Shown one piece after another: positions 36,507 to 44,193 of a stretch of DNA of 64,000 nt. The position numbers and the translations under genes are program-made. The stretch's first letter is position 1; each line of letters opens with the position of its first letter. The notes below the pieces were generated by a model. The model was not told the DNA's origin. It worked only from the letters and a program-made list of their open reading frames with translations, and ran no database searches. Source of the stretch: Deltaproteobacteria bacterium HGW-Deltaproteobacteria-4 (lineage in GTDB: Bacteria > Desulfobacterota > Desulfuromonadia > Desulfuromonadales > UBA2197); NCBI GenBank assembly GCA_002841765.1, contig PHAV01000009.1:142969-206968 (forward strand), given 5' to 3'.

Positions 36507-36580
36507 GGCAGCCTCTCTTTCATTTCATAGAGTTAAACTATTACATGATTATCTTTTTTTGTCTCGCATGATCCGCTGCA

Positions 36581-37903
36581 TCAACCGGGTAAAAATTCCG
36601 CTACTTTCCTTTCAATCTTCACCCGCAGAATCGCCGTCGGCGTCACTTCGACACAGGTAAGACGATAGCCCTGCCATTCGACCTGTTCACCGGCTGCGGG
36701 GAAGCGACCCAGCTGATACAAAACCAGCCCGGCCAGGGTGTCGTAAGGGAGTTGCTCCTCGACTTCGATATCAAGGAGTTCCTCAACATCATTGAGCGGG
36801 AGGAGGGCGTCGACGATAAAACTGCCATCCCCGAGGCGCTTGATCCGGCGCGCAGCGTGGAGATCATGTTCATCCTCGATCTCACCGACCAGTTCTTCGA
36901 GAAGATCCTCGATGGTAACCAGCCCGCTGAGCTCCCCGTATTCATCGACGACAAAGGCCATATGGAGGTGACGCTGCTGCATCTCGCGCAGCAGTGCCGC
37001 TGTTTTCTGCGATTCCGGAACAAAGAAGGCCGCGCGCAAAAGCTTGTCGAGGGAAAATTCCGGATGGACCACGGCTTGACCAAGGAGATCCTTGGCATGA
37101 ATGTAGCCGACGACGTTGTCGATCCGCTCGCGGTAAACCGGGTAACGAGAAAAAGGGTTTTTCAGGAGTAACTCGATGATTTCCGCGGGGGGGAGATCGA
37201 AATCGAAAGCGACGATGCGGGGGCGGGGGACCAGCACTTCCCGTACCTGGGTGCGGGTAAAGTCGAGCATGTTCTCGATGACCTTGTGTTCAAATTCATT
37301 CAGCGCCCCGGTTTCTCCCCCGGCCGCCACGGCGTGCAGCACCTCTTCGCGGGTAATAAACTCCTGGCCGCTTTCCGGTTTGATGCCGAAGAGTTTCAAC
37401 ACGGCGCGATTAGAGAGGGTGAGAAAGGTGACCGCGATCCCGGCAATCGTCGCGATGGCATTGATCGGCTTGGCGACCAGGAGAGAGACGCGGTCAGCTT
37501 GCTGCAGGCCGACGGTCTTGGGCGCGAGTTCACCGAGAATGAGCGACAAATAAGAGACCAGCGCCACAACCAGGCCGATGGCAATCGGTTCGGCCCCTTC
37601 GCGAATCAAGGGGATCGAACTCGTCATCAGCATCGGGGCGAGAAATTTGACAGCGGTGGTGCCGCCGACGGCCGATGCGAGGGAACCAACGACAGTCACA
37701 CCGATCTGCACCGTCGCCAGAAAGCGGTGCGGATCGTTCTGCAGCTTGTCCACCATCCGCGCCCGGCTGCTCCCGTCAGTGATCAGCTTGGCGATGGTAC
37801 TCTTGCGCGCCGAAAGGATCGCCAGCTCGGAGCCGGAAAAGAAACCGTTCGCCAGGATCAGAAAAAAAATGAGGGTCAGTTCCCCGATGATCGATTCCAT
37901 CAT
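36581..37903 (-). CDS. CNNM/CorC-family (DUF21-CBS-CBS-CorC_HlyC) membrane protein
   Basis: A 440-residue protein of the HlyC/CorC (CNNM) family: DUF21 transmembrane domain (about 1-195; [32 protein letters not shown]), CBS pair (about 210-335; [45 protein letters not shown] split over the second CBS) and a C-terminal CorC_HlyC domain (about 350-438). Relatives transport or regulate Mg2+/Co2+ or have been called hemolysin-like. Two ATG codons are adjacent; the first is used here. It is probably a single gene. Confidence 0.88.
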   Translation of the reverse strand: MMESIIGELTLIFFLILANGFFSGSELAILSARKSTIAKLITDGSSRARMVDKLQNDPHRFLATVQIGVTVVGSLASAVGGTTAVKFLAPMLMTSSIPLIREGAEPIAIGLVVALVSYLSLILGELAPKTVGLQQADRVSLLVAKPINAIATIAGIAVTFLTLSNRAVLKLFGIKPESGQEFITREEVLHAVAAGGETGALNEFEHKVIENMLDFTRTQVREVLVPRPRIVAFDFDLPPAEIIELLLKNPFSRYPVYRERIDNVVGYIHAKDLLGQAVVHPEFSLDKLLRAAFFVPESQKTAALLREMQQRHLHMAFVVDEYGELSGLVTIEDLLEELVGEIEDEHDLHAARRIKRLGDGSFIVDALLPLNDVEELLDIEVEEQLPYDTLAGLVLYQLGRFPAAGEQVEWQGYRLTCVEVTPTAILRVKIERKVAEFLPG

Positions 37904-37943
37904 TTCAGGCCTTTATTGGCAAGGGGAGGGGGGGTAAGCACTA

Positions 37944-38399
37944 TCAGCATTTGAGGCAGGAAATTCCCCTTCTCTCCCCCCAGCGCTGCACCGCCTTGTT
38001 CAGCTCCGCCATCCCCCGCTGCAGCGGGTTCTTCATCCCGAGATGGTAAAGGGGGGCGAGAAGGCCGGCGTAGGTAGAGTCCTGGACAAACTTCACCCGG
38101 CCGCGTTCGAGCTCGACGATTTCATGGCGATAAGTCCAGCTGAAGAGACCGGGGAGGGGATAGCTGTAGCGCCAGCACAACAAGCGGCCGGCGCTCTCCT
38201 CCTGGATCGTTGCCCGCACAGAAAAGAGCTTGATGCCGGGGAGGGCAACGCTGACATCGATCCCTTTGCCGACGCCGATCTCGCCGCTGACCTGCGGGAA
38301 GAGGGGGTGCCACTGCGGATAAAGACCGGTGTCGGCGAGGAGTTCCCTGACCCGATCGAGGGGGGCGTCAAGAGTGATTTCCGTATGGATTTTCAGCAT
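37944..38399 (-). CDS. SRPBCC (polyketide cyclase/ligand-binding) superfamily protein
   Basis: A 151-residue START/SRPBCC-like protein. It opens LKIHTEITLDAPLDRVRELLADTGLYPQWHPLFPQVSG, in which the first strand, the DAP turn and the YPQWHP helix end are classic for the superfamily (positions 38396-38285). These proteins bind hydrophobic ligands in a helix-grip cavity; the ligand is unknown. It lies 40 bases downstream of nothing obvious in function (CNNM gene follows on the same strand after 40 bases). Confidence 0.78.
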   Translation of the reverse strand: MLKIHTEITLDAPLDRVRELLADTGLYPQWHPLFPQVSGEIGVGKGIDVSVALPGIKLFSVRATIQEESAGRLLCWRYSYPLPGLFSWTYRHEIVELERGRVKFVQDSTYAGLLAPLYHLGMKNPLQRGMAELNKAVQRWGERRGISCLKC

Positions 38400-38423
38400 G
38401 CAAACAGGGCTCCTTGCTCTGCA

Positions 38424-39371
38424 CTACACATGATTGCGCAGCATCAGCTGCGCCGGATGCGGCGAAAGATAGATCTGACTCCGCAGATAAGCCTGGTCGT
38501 ACTTGCGGACATAATGTTTGAGCAGAGTCAGCGGCACAATCAGCGGCAGGAGATGATTGTGGTACTGACTGATGACTTCGAGAAGCTCCGCTTTCTCATC
38601 CGTTGCCAGCTCTTTTTTGAAATAACCCATGATGTGCTGCAGGACGTTGGTGTTCTTGGCAGCCGTGGCATGCAGCGTCAGTCCCTTCATCAGCAGCTCT
38701 TCGTAGCGGCGGAACAACTCCGGTGCCCCCAGCTCCTTGCCATGCGCCACCAGCACCCCCATCTGACGATAATAGTCGGGACTGTGCGCCATCATCAGCA
38801 GCTTGTGGGCGGTGTGAAACTCCACCAGTTTGCCCAGCGTCGGCGCGCTGGCCAGAAAGTCTTTCCAGCGCCGGTAACTGAAAACCCGTTCGATAAAGTT
38901 TTCGCGCAGCGGCGCATCGTTGAGGCGCCCTTCCTCCTCCATCGGCAGCAGCGGGAAGTTTTTGGCCACGGCCGCAGCAAAGAGACCGCGGCCGTTCTTC
39001 ACCGCCATGCCGTTATTGTAAACCTTGACGCGAAAGAGGCCGGAACTCGGAGAATCCTTCTTGAAGATGAAGCCGCAGAGATCTTCCTTCTCCAGTTCCC
39101 GGACCTTGGCGGTGCAGAAGGACTGCATCTGCGCAGTGAGATCGACGCGGCTCTTGTTGGTCAGCAATCGCGGCGCAGCCGGATCCCCTTCGAGGCGCAT
39201 CGCTTCGCGGGGAATCGGCAGACCACAACCGACCTCGGGGCAGACCGGCACAAAGGAGAAATAGTTCCCGAGAATATCAGTGATGTAGTCATTGTGCTTA
39301 TGACCGCCATCATAACGGACACGCTCGCCCAGCAGGCAGGAACTGATCCCGATCTTGATGGAATTTTCCAT
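38424..39371 (-). CDS. DUF523-DUF1722 fusion protein (YbgA-like)
   Basis: A 315-residue two-domain protein. DUF523 (about 5-145) begins IGISSCLLGERVRYDGGHKHN, with a cysteine-containing motif (SSCLLG, CPEVGCGLPIPRE, FKKDSPSSGLF); the DUF1722/YbgA domain (about 165-310) includes HTAHKLLMMAHSPDYYRQMG. The same fusion is widespread. It has been connected to DNA photolyase gene neighbourhoods and, for DUF523, to tRNA sulfur modification (TudS-like). No photolyase is adjacent here, so the biological role is not assigned. Confidence 0.82.
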   Translation of the reverse strand: MENSIKIGISSCLLGERVRYDGGHKHNDYITDILGNYFSFVPVCPEVGCGLPIPREAMRLEGDPAAPRLLTNKSRVDLTAQMQSFCTAKVRELEKEDLCGFIFKKDSPSSGLFRVKVYNNGMAVKNGRGLFAAAVAKNFPLLPMEEEGRLNDAPLRENFIERVFSYRRWKDFLASAPTLGKLVEFHTAHKLLMMAHSPDYYRQMGVLVAHGKELGAPELFRRYEELLMKGLTLHATAAKNTNVLQHIMGYFKKELATDEKAELLEVISQYHNHLLPLIVPLTLLKHYVRKYDQAYLRSQIYLSPHPAQLMLRNHV

Positions 39372-39402
39372 GATTCACCTTTTGCAGCCTTTCCCGACTG
39401 GC

Positions 39403-39918
39403 TTAATCCGCGACAACGCACTTTGCCGCGACAAGATCGGCGGCGCTGATTTCCGGCTTGAGTTTCTGTGCTTCGGCGAGGATTTGTGCCCGGTCGGCTT
39501 TCCAGAGGCTGCCATCGACATAACGGACCGCATCGACCCAGATGTATCCTTCACCGAAATCTTCAAAAACGGCGGAGTGCTCGGCAATATCAAGGAACGT
39601 GGCGCTGTCCTTCTCACCCTTATTCGAGCTCTCAATAGTATAGCCACAAAAGGAATCGATCAGTTCCCCGTAGCCGTTATATTCGAGGATCCCGAACCGG
39701 GCTGAAACAATCTTCACCGGACTGACATTCTGATATTTGACCTTGTGTTCAACCAGCGCTTTTTTGTCTTTCTCATCGAAGTCCGTTGTGTAGCTAAGGA
39801 CTTTTAATGGTGCGTCCTCTTGCGCCACAATCAGTGACGTTTCGGCGCGCGCTACCGTGTTACCAGCAACGACAAGTAGAAGTGTTGCTGCCAGCGTCAA
39901 AAAAAAGTTCGGGTTCAT
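39403..39918 (-). CDS. Secreted protein of unknown function
   Basis: A 171-residue protein with a clear signal peptide (about 1-25, ending VARAE) and an all-beta-looking body: LKVLSYTTDFDEKDKKALVEHKVKYQN, VKIVSARFGILEYNGYG and YIWVDAVRYVDGSLW (each seen in 39855-39470). The pattern resembles small periplasmic beta-sandwich proteins that buffer or bind but I recognise no family. Two Cys (in FCGYT and the C-terminal AKCVVAD) could form a disulfide. GGAGG precedes the ATG. It is divergent from ppnP. Confidence 0.65.
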   Translation of the reverse strand: MNPNFFLTLAATLLLVVAGNTVARAETSLIVAQEDAPLKVLSYTTDFDEKDKKALVEHKVKYQNVSPVKIVSARFGILEYNGYGELIDSFCGYTIESSNKGEKDSATFLDIAEHSAVFEDFGEGYIWVDAVRYVDGSLWKADRAQILAEAQKLKPEISAADLVAAKCVVAD

Positions 39919-40092
39919 CTTGTTTTCCTCCGGGGATGAGAATCACGATCATTGAAGATCTGCCTATGCGGTCGATTATGAACATTTTCACTGGATAATC
40001 AAGGCGAATTCTACCGCTGGCCATTGTCTCTTGCACCCATGCACGCACTGTGATACCACCTCTGACAAATCATCATTTTTCCGGAGGAAGTC

Positions 40093-40410
40093 ATGAGCGA
40101 ACAATTTCACAACGTCACTGTCACCGCCAAAGCCAATATCTTCTTTGACGGCAAGGTCGTCAGTCACACCATCCTGCTCGCCGACGGCAGCAGAAAGACC
40201 CTGGGGCTGATCTATCCGGGCGAGTATAAATTCAATGTCGGCACCTCCGAGAAGATGGAGATCATCGCCGGCAGCAGCCGTGTCCGTATCGGTGCAGAGG
40301 GAGCATGGCAGGACTGCCTGGCCGGCAGCGCTTTCGATGTTCCGGCCGGTTCCTTCTTCGAAATTTCCGTTGCCGACGGCATGGTCGAATATATCTGTTC
40401 CTTTGCCTGA
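40093..40410 (+). CDS. ppnP: Pyrimidine/purine nucleoside phosphorylase PpnP
   Basis: A 105-residue single-domain cupin-like protein of the DUF1255 family. E. coli PpnP (YaiE) phosphorolyses several nucleosides to free bases and ribose 1-phosphate. The sequence (FHNVTVTAKANIFFDGKVVSH, GSRKTLGLIYPGEYKFNV, FDVPAGSFFEISV, YICSF) follows the family along its whole length, and CCGGAGGAA precedes the ATG. It is followed after 19 bases by a cvfB-like gene. Confidence 0.92.
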   Translation: MSEQFHNVTVTAKANIFFDGKVVSHTILLADGSRKTLGLIYPGEYKFNVGTSEKMEIIAGSSRVRIGAEGAWQDCLAGSAFDVPAGSFFEISVADGMVEYICSFA

Positions 40411-40429
40411 ATGCTTGGCCGGAGGCCCT

Positions 40430-41275
40430 ATGCTCGAAATTGGTAAAATCCATCTCCTCGTGGTTGAAAAGACCGATGAACGCGGCATCTGGCTGCGCAG
40501 TGACGGCGAACTCCTGCTCCTCCCCCGCAAAGAAGCGGCCGCCGCGGTCACTCCCGGGGAGACTTTGCCGGTCTTCCTCTTTCGCGACAAAAGCGGCCAT
40601 CTACAGGCGACCTTGCGCCTCCCCTCGGCCCAGGCCGGCGAGTTTGCGCTGCTCAAGGTGCGCAGCATCGGCAGCCCCGGCGCCTTTCTCGACTGGGGGG
40701 TGGAGAAGGATCTCCTCGTCCCCTTGAGTCAGCAGCCGGAGCGGATGCAGACCGGCCGCAGTTATCTGGTGCGCATCGCTCTCGACCGCGAAGGGCGGCC
40801 CTTTGCCAGCGCCCGTCTCGACGACTGGCTGGAGGAGACCTGCGCCGACCTGCAAGCCGGCGATGCGGTCGATCTCCTGCTCTGGACCTTTACCGATCTC
40901 GGCGCCAAGGTGGTAGTCAACCATCGCTATATCGGGGTGGTCTATCGCGATGAACTGCAGAGCGGTATGGTGCCGGGGATGAAGTTGACCGGCTATGTCA
41001 AACGGGTCCGCGAGGACGGCAAACTCGATATTCTCCTGCGCAAAGTCGGCAGCGAAGGGGCGGCCGAAGCGCGCAGTGTCATCCTGTCCGCCCTGCAGAA
41101 AGAGAATTTTCTGCCGCTGCACGATCAGAGTCCACCAGAGATCATTCAGGCGCGACTCGGGATGAGCAAGAAGAGTTTCAAAAAAGCGGTCGGTTCTCTG
41201 TTCAAGGCGGGGTTGGTTGAACTGACGCCGGAAGGGGTCCGGTTGACGGAAAAGGGGCGGGGACAGGATTCATAA
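40430..41275 (+). CDS. cvfB: S1-domain RNA-binding protein, CvfB/YitL family
   Basis: A 281-residue protein starting at the ATG at 40430 (GGAGG six bases upstream; the open frame extends further 5' inside ppnP but that is not used). Tandem S1-like domains (about 1-215; GSPGAFLDWGVEKDLLVPLSQQ, GAKVVVNHRYIGVVYRDEL) are followed by a C-terminal winged helix (about 220-280; LGMSKKSFKKAVGSLFKAGLVEL), the CvfB layout. In Gram-positives CvfB affects virulence-gene RNA levels; in other bacteria it is a general RNA-binding protein of uncertain role. Confidence 0.88.
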   Translation: MLEIGKIHLLVVEKTDERGIWLRSDGELLLLPRKEAAAAVTPGETLPVFLFRDKSGHLQATLRLPSAQAGEFALLKVRSIGSPGAFLDWGVEKDLLVPLSQQPERMQTGRSYLVRIALDREGRPFASARLDDWLEETCADLQAGDAVDLLLWTFTDLGAKVVVNHRYIGVVYRDELQSGMVPGMKLTGYVKRVREDGKLDILLRKVGSEGAAEARSVILSALQKENFLPLHDQSPPEIIQARLGMSKKSFKKAVGSLFKAGLVELTPEGVRLTEKGRGQDS

Positions 41276-41300
41276 ACAGGGCGGCCCTTCTGTTCGCCCG

Positions 41301-41375
41301 CAGGCCGATCTGGTGGAAGAGGTGAAAAAAGGTTCGTCAAAATGGGTGGAGGTCGAGGAAATCCTCAGTCTTTGA
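41301..41375 (+). pseudogene. Possible remnant of an IS200/REP-associated Y1 transposase
   Basis: A short stretch reads QADLVEEVKKGSSKWV, then ends after a few more codons. This closely resembles the LVxEVKxxSSKW(I/V) segment found in Y1 (TnpA/RAYT) transposases, downstream of their first catalytic motif. The rest of the gene is absent. The 116-base gap between cvfB and vapC holds nothing else recognisable. Confidence 0.4.
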
Positions 41376-41391
41376 AGTTTGGCGGGTGTCA

Positions 41392-41784
41392 TTATCCCTT
41401 CAAACAGATAAGACCGGGAACAACGTCAAAATGGCGATCAATGGTGAGGACTGCGCAGTCATGATGCAGTGCCAGCGTTGCGATGATAATGTCGGAAAAT
41501 GGGAGAGTGTGCCCACTGGCGCGTAGTTGTAAAGAGAGTTTGGCGGCACCACCCCATAATTCCTGAGTCATTTCCAGGTACGACAGCGCTTGCAGCCCAT
41601 TTTTAACGTATTCTTCTTCACGGGGATTCCTGATCCCCTGCAGCAGTTCATAAAGCACGACCCCACAGGTGACAACATCAAGCCGTAGCAGCGATTCCCC
41701 AAGAGTATCTGCCAAAGGGGTCGATCTTCCCCGAAAAAAGTCAATCCAGGCGCAGGTGTCAGGCAATATCCTATTGCTCGCCAT
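41392..41784 (-). CDS. vapC: VapC-type PIN-domain toxin
   Basis: A 130-residue PIN-domain ribonuclease. The acidic residues are in place: ILPDTCAWIDFF (first Asp), LYELLQGI (Glu), FSDIIIATLALHHDCAVLTIDRHF (two Asp, in LPFSDI and LTIDRHF). VapC toxins cut tRNA or rRNA and are held inactive by VapB. Its start overlaps the end of vapB by 14 bases. It sits just left of the integrative-element boundary, a common place for toxin-antitoxin genes. Confidence 0.88.
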   Translation of the reverse strand: MASNRILPDTCAWIDFFRGRSTPLADTLGESLLRLDVVTCGVVLYELLQGIRNPREEEYVKNGLQALSYLEMTQELWGGAAKLSLQLRASGHTLPFSDIIIATLALHHDCAVLTIDRHFDVVPGLICLKG

Positions 41785-42004
41785 AACGCGCCCGCTCTTC
41801 CGCTGCCTTTAATTCAAGGGATTCTTCCCGCTCCCAGTCATAGTCGATCTCAACCTTTCCCCGCAAAGACAAAAGATCCTCCATCTTCCGACGACGGACA
41901 TACTCTTCCATGACGGTTACAATCGCCTGCGTTTTGGATTTTTTTCCGGAAAGCCGTTGCACTTCATCGATCAGCTCATCAGGTATGCATAATGTTGCAC
42001 GCAT
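41771..42004 (-). CDS. vapB: VapB-type antitoxin
   Basis: A 77-residue antitoxin. The ribbon-helix-helix-like N-terminus MRATLCIPDELIDEVQRLSG and the following KSKTQAIVTVMEEYVRRRKMEDLL match the VapB type that pairs with this VapC class. The C-terminal acidic tail (DYDWEREESLELK) would block the toxin. The start at 42004 is chosen because GGAGGTG lies 7 bases upstream; an ATG eight codons earlier is not supported by a ribosome site. The antitoxin probably represses its own operon with VapC. Confidence 0.88.
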   Translation of the reverse strand: MRATLCIPDELIDEVQRLSGKKSKTQAIVTVMEEYVRRRKMEDLLSLRGKVEIDYDWEREESLELKAAEERARYGEQ

Positions 42005-42028
42005 AATTATCACCTCCAGTGTGTGCAA

Positions 42029-42365
42029 TAAGCTTATGCAGATATTTTCTCACCGTCAAGTTGTATTTCGGGGAAATCGGATAACAGTTTTACTAAAAGC
42101 TAAGATTTCAGCGGAAAGAAGTGAGTTTGACCAGAGAAGGCTCGGAGTCCATTTTGCGTACCGGAAAGGGGTAGGGGCCTATCAGCGAAGGGGATTGTGC
42201 AATGCAACCGTATGAATTGACAAAATTTCTTTCTGGACTTTCCGGCCATCCCGGACGCACGACTTCGAGCGGCAAGAAGCCAATTGAAACCAGAAAATAC
42301 AAAACCGTACCGGAGGCGTACCAGAAGGGGGGAATTGGACCGGAGAAAATCTGCGATCAAAATTG
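42029..42365. other. Gene-free stretch with no recognisable content
   Basis: Between the vapBC operon and the terminator beside the attachment site I see no convincing gene, RNA or repeat. Short open frames exist on both strands but none has a ribosome site plus a protein-like composition. The vapBC promoter must lie at its left end. Confidence 0.6.
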
Positions 42366-42367
42366 AA

Positions 42368-42398
42368 AAAGGGCATACGCTTCAAACGTATGCCCTTT
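42368..42398 (-). terminator. Rho-independent terminator beside the tRNA fragment
   Basis: A perfect 12-bp stem (AAAGGGCATACG with CGTATGCCCTTT) around a 7-base loop. On the minus strand it is followed by T-rich sequence. It lies 7 bases past the CCA end of the tRNA-Pro fragment, where the terminator of the intact tRNA gene would have been before integration. Confidence 0.82.
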
Positions 42399-42405
42399 CT
42401 ATTTC

Positions 42406-42455
42406 TGGTCGGGATGAGAGGATTTGAACCTCCGGCCCCTTGCTCCCGAAGCAAG
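42406..42455 (-). other. tRNA-Pro(CGG) 3' fragment: attachment-site scar (left end of the integrative element)
   Basis: On the minus strand this is the 3' two-thirds of a tRNA: anticodon arm CTTGCTTCGGGAGCAAG (anticodon CGG), variable loop, T-arm GGAGGTTCAAATCCTCT, acceptor strand CATCCCG and A-CCA. The D-arm and 5' acceptor strand are absent; the sequence past the anticodon stem does not continue as tRNA. A partial tRNA beside a tyrosine integrase is the usual direct-repeat end left by an element inserted into the tRNA 3' region. The intact tRNA would be at the other end, beyond 64 kb. Confidence 0.85.
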
Positions 42456-42631
42456 GGGCTTTACTGTTTCAGGCGTTATCACTCAATTTTATGCCGCCAG
42501 TTGAAAACCTTCTATCATATTGATTTTAGTTGTTTTGCATGCTATAGGTATTTTCATGCAGTATCAATTCGCCTCACTGTTGCTCATAAAAAAAGGGCAA
42601 CAAAACGACAACAAAAAAAGGAGGAGGGGGT

Positions 42632-44005
42632 ATGGCTGACACTTTGAACGATATGTTCCTGCGTAAATTGAAGCCCGAGGACAAGGAGTACACCCGCCGC
42701 GAGAAGGGTGGCTTTGGCATCAGGGTCCTTCCGTCCGGGCGGAAGACATTCATCTATATGTACCGGATCGATGGTCACAGGAAGCAGCTGAATATCGGGA
42801 CATATAAAGATGCAGACCATCCCGACGGAATCTCACTTGCTGTTGCCCGTATTGATTATGAAGCCGAACGCGCTAGGGTTAAAGCTTTGAAGGCGGGCCG
42901 GGCCGAAGGTGTGGACCCGGTTGCATTGAAGAAAGAGAAGCGTGCGGAACGTGACGTGCAGCGCAATGCCCAAACCATTAATGACTTGGTCGACGAATAT
43001 CTAAAGCGCCATGCTAAGAAGTTCAAAAAGTCGTGGCAAGAGGATGAACGGGTACTGAAGCGGGAGGTCATTCCCCTTTGGGATAAACGTAAGGCCACAG
43101 AGATTACCAAGCGGGATATCAATCGGCTCTTGGACGGAATCGTTGACCGAGGCTCACCGGTGATGGCCAACAACACGTTCAAGATCGTTCGCAAGATGTT
43201 CAATTACGCGATCGAGAAAGACATCGTTATCCTTTCACCGGCACAGGGGGTCAAGATGCCGGCGCCGAAAGTGGCAAGGGAAAGAGTCCTCTCCGAAGAT
43301 GAAATCAAAGCCTTCTGGGCAGCTCTCGACACAGCTTCCATGTCAGATGATGTTCGGAGGGCTTTAAAGCTGATCCTGGTGACGGCACAGCGTCCGATCG
43401 AAGTGATCGGAATGCACACTTCTGAGCTCGACGGCAGCTGGTGGACCATTCCGAGCGACCGTGCGAAGAACAAAAAAGCTCATCGTGTCTACCTGACGGC
43501 CAACGCCCTGCAGCTCATTGGCGAATTGAAGGTCATAGACGAGGAATCTGGAGAATTGAAGGACAAGGGTTTTATTTTTCCGAGTCCACGCCGTAGTAAA
43601 GATGAAAAGATTCAGCCGATCACGCGTCATGCGTTATCAAAAGCTGTGGTTAAAAATTGTCCCTCGGGATGCGTCAACGACTGCACAAATTGTTCAGATG
43701 CTGAATGCAAGCAAGATAAACGCGAGCTGGAGGAGAAGAACAAGCTGGGGATTGTCCATTTCACGCCGCATGATTTACGCCGGACCGCCGCAACCTTTAT
43801 GGCACAAGCTGGTGAGCTTGACGAAGTCATCGACGCTGTACTCAACCACGTCAAAAAAGGCATCATCAAGGTTTACAATTTGTACAAATACGATAAGGAG
43901 AAGCAGTCGTCTTTGGAAAATTGGGAGCGTAAGTTGTTGTCGATCGTCGACGGGAAGAAGGAAGCGAATATCATCAGCATTAATTCCCGGCGGAAGAAAG
44001 CGTAA
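42632..44005 (+). CDS. int: Tyrosine recombinase (P4-type integrase) with a cysteine-rich insertion
   Basis: A 457-residue site-specific integrase. The N-terminal arm-binding DUF4102 domain (about 1-95; GGFGIRVLPSGRKTFIYMY), SAM-like core-binding domain (about 110-205) and catalytic domain (about 220-430) are all present. Catalytic residues: Arg in TAQRPIEV (about 254), HxxR in TPHDLRRTAATFM (about 379), His in VLNHV, and Tyr in KVYNLYKY. Between the first Arg and the HxxR box is an unusual segment (about 343-363), NCPSGCVNDCTNCSDAEC, with five cysteines spaced x3, x3, x2, x4, which looks like a small metal-binding knuckle. GGAGG precedes the ATG. It lies 177 bases from the tRNA-Pro fragment, which is its likely target. 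Confidence 0.93.
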   Translation: MADTLNDMFLRKLKPEDKEYTRREKGGFGIRVLPSGRKTFIYMYRIDGHRKQLNIGTYKDADHPDGISLAVARIDYEAERARVKALKAGRAEGVDPVALKKEKRAERDVQRNAQTINDLVDEYLKRHAKKFKKSWQEDERVLKREVIPLWDKRKATEITKRDINRLLDGIVDRGSPVMANNTFKIVRKMFNYAIEKDIVILSPAQGVKMPAPKVARERVLSEDEIKAFWAALDTASMSDDVRRALKLILVTAQRPIEVIGMHTSELDGSWWTIPSDRAKNKKAHRVYLTANALQLIGELKVIDEESGELKDKGFIFPSPRRSKDEKIQPITRHALSKAVVKNCPSGCVNDCTNCSDAECKQDKRELEEKNKLGIVHFTPHDLRRTAATFMAQAGELDEVIDAVLNHVKKGIIKVYNLYKYDKEKQSSLENWERKLLSIVDGKKEANIISINSRRKKA

Positions 44006-44029
44006 GCTGAAATGGAGTGAACAAGCCAC

Positions 44030-44056
44030 GGGCATCCAGAAATGGGTGCCCTTTTT
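44030..44056 (+). terminator. Rho-independent terminator of the integrase gene
   Basis: An 8-bp stem (GGGCATCC with GGGTGCCC, one G-T pair), 6-base loop and five Ts. A further outer stem CCACGG/CCGTGG encloses it. Confidence 0.82.
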
Positions 44057-44193
44057 CCGTGGTAACGGCTGACTACGGATGGTAACGAGTGAAAACGCAT
44101 GAGAATCAATTGAACTAATCAAAGCGCAGTGTTATAACGCTGAAACCTATCAATATGGGGGGACCTTTCTCTCCCCTCCGGAGTCACTACCAG

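Noticed and set aside
35163..36530. Long open frame (about 455 codons) antisense to fadE
   Set aside because: It mirrors the codon pattern of the GC-rich fadE gene, its translation is charged and low-complexity with no recognisable domain, and fadE is intact. Similar long antisense frames oppose the ABC adaptor (about 16776-18422) and the thiolase.
42363..42647. Plus-strand open frame with MRGFEPPAPCSRSKG
   Set aside because: This is the reverse complement of the tRNA-Pro T-arm and anticodon arm, a well-known false-protein pattern, not a gene.
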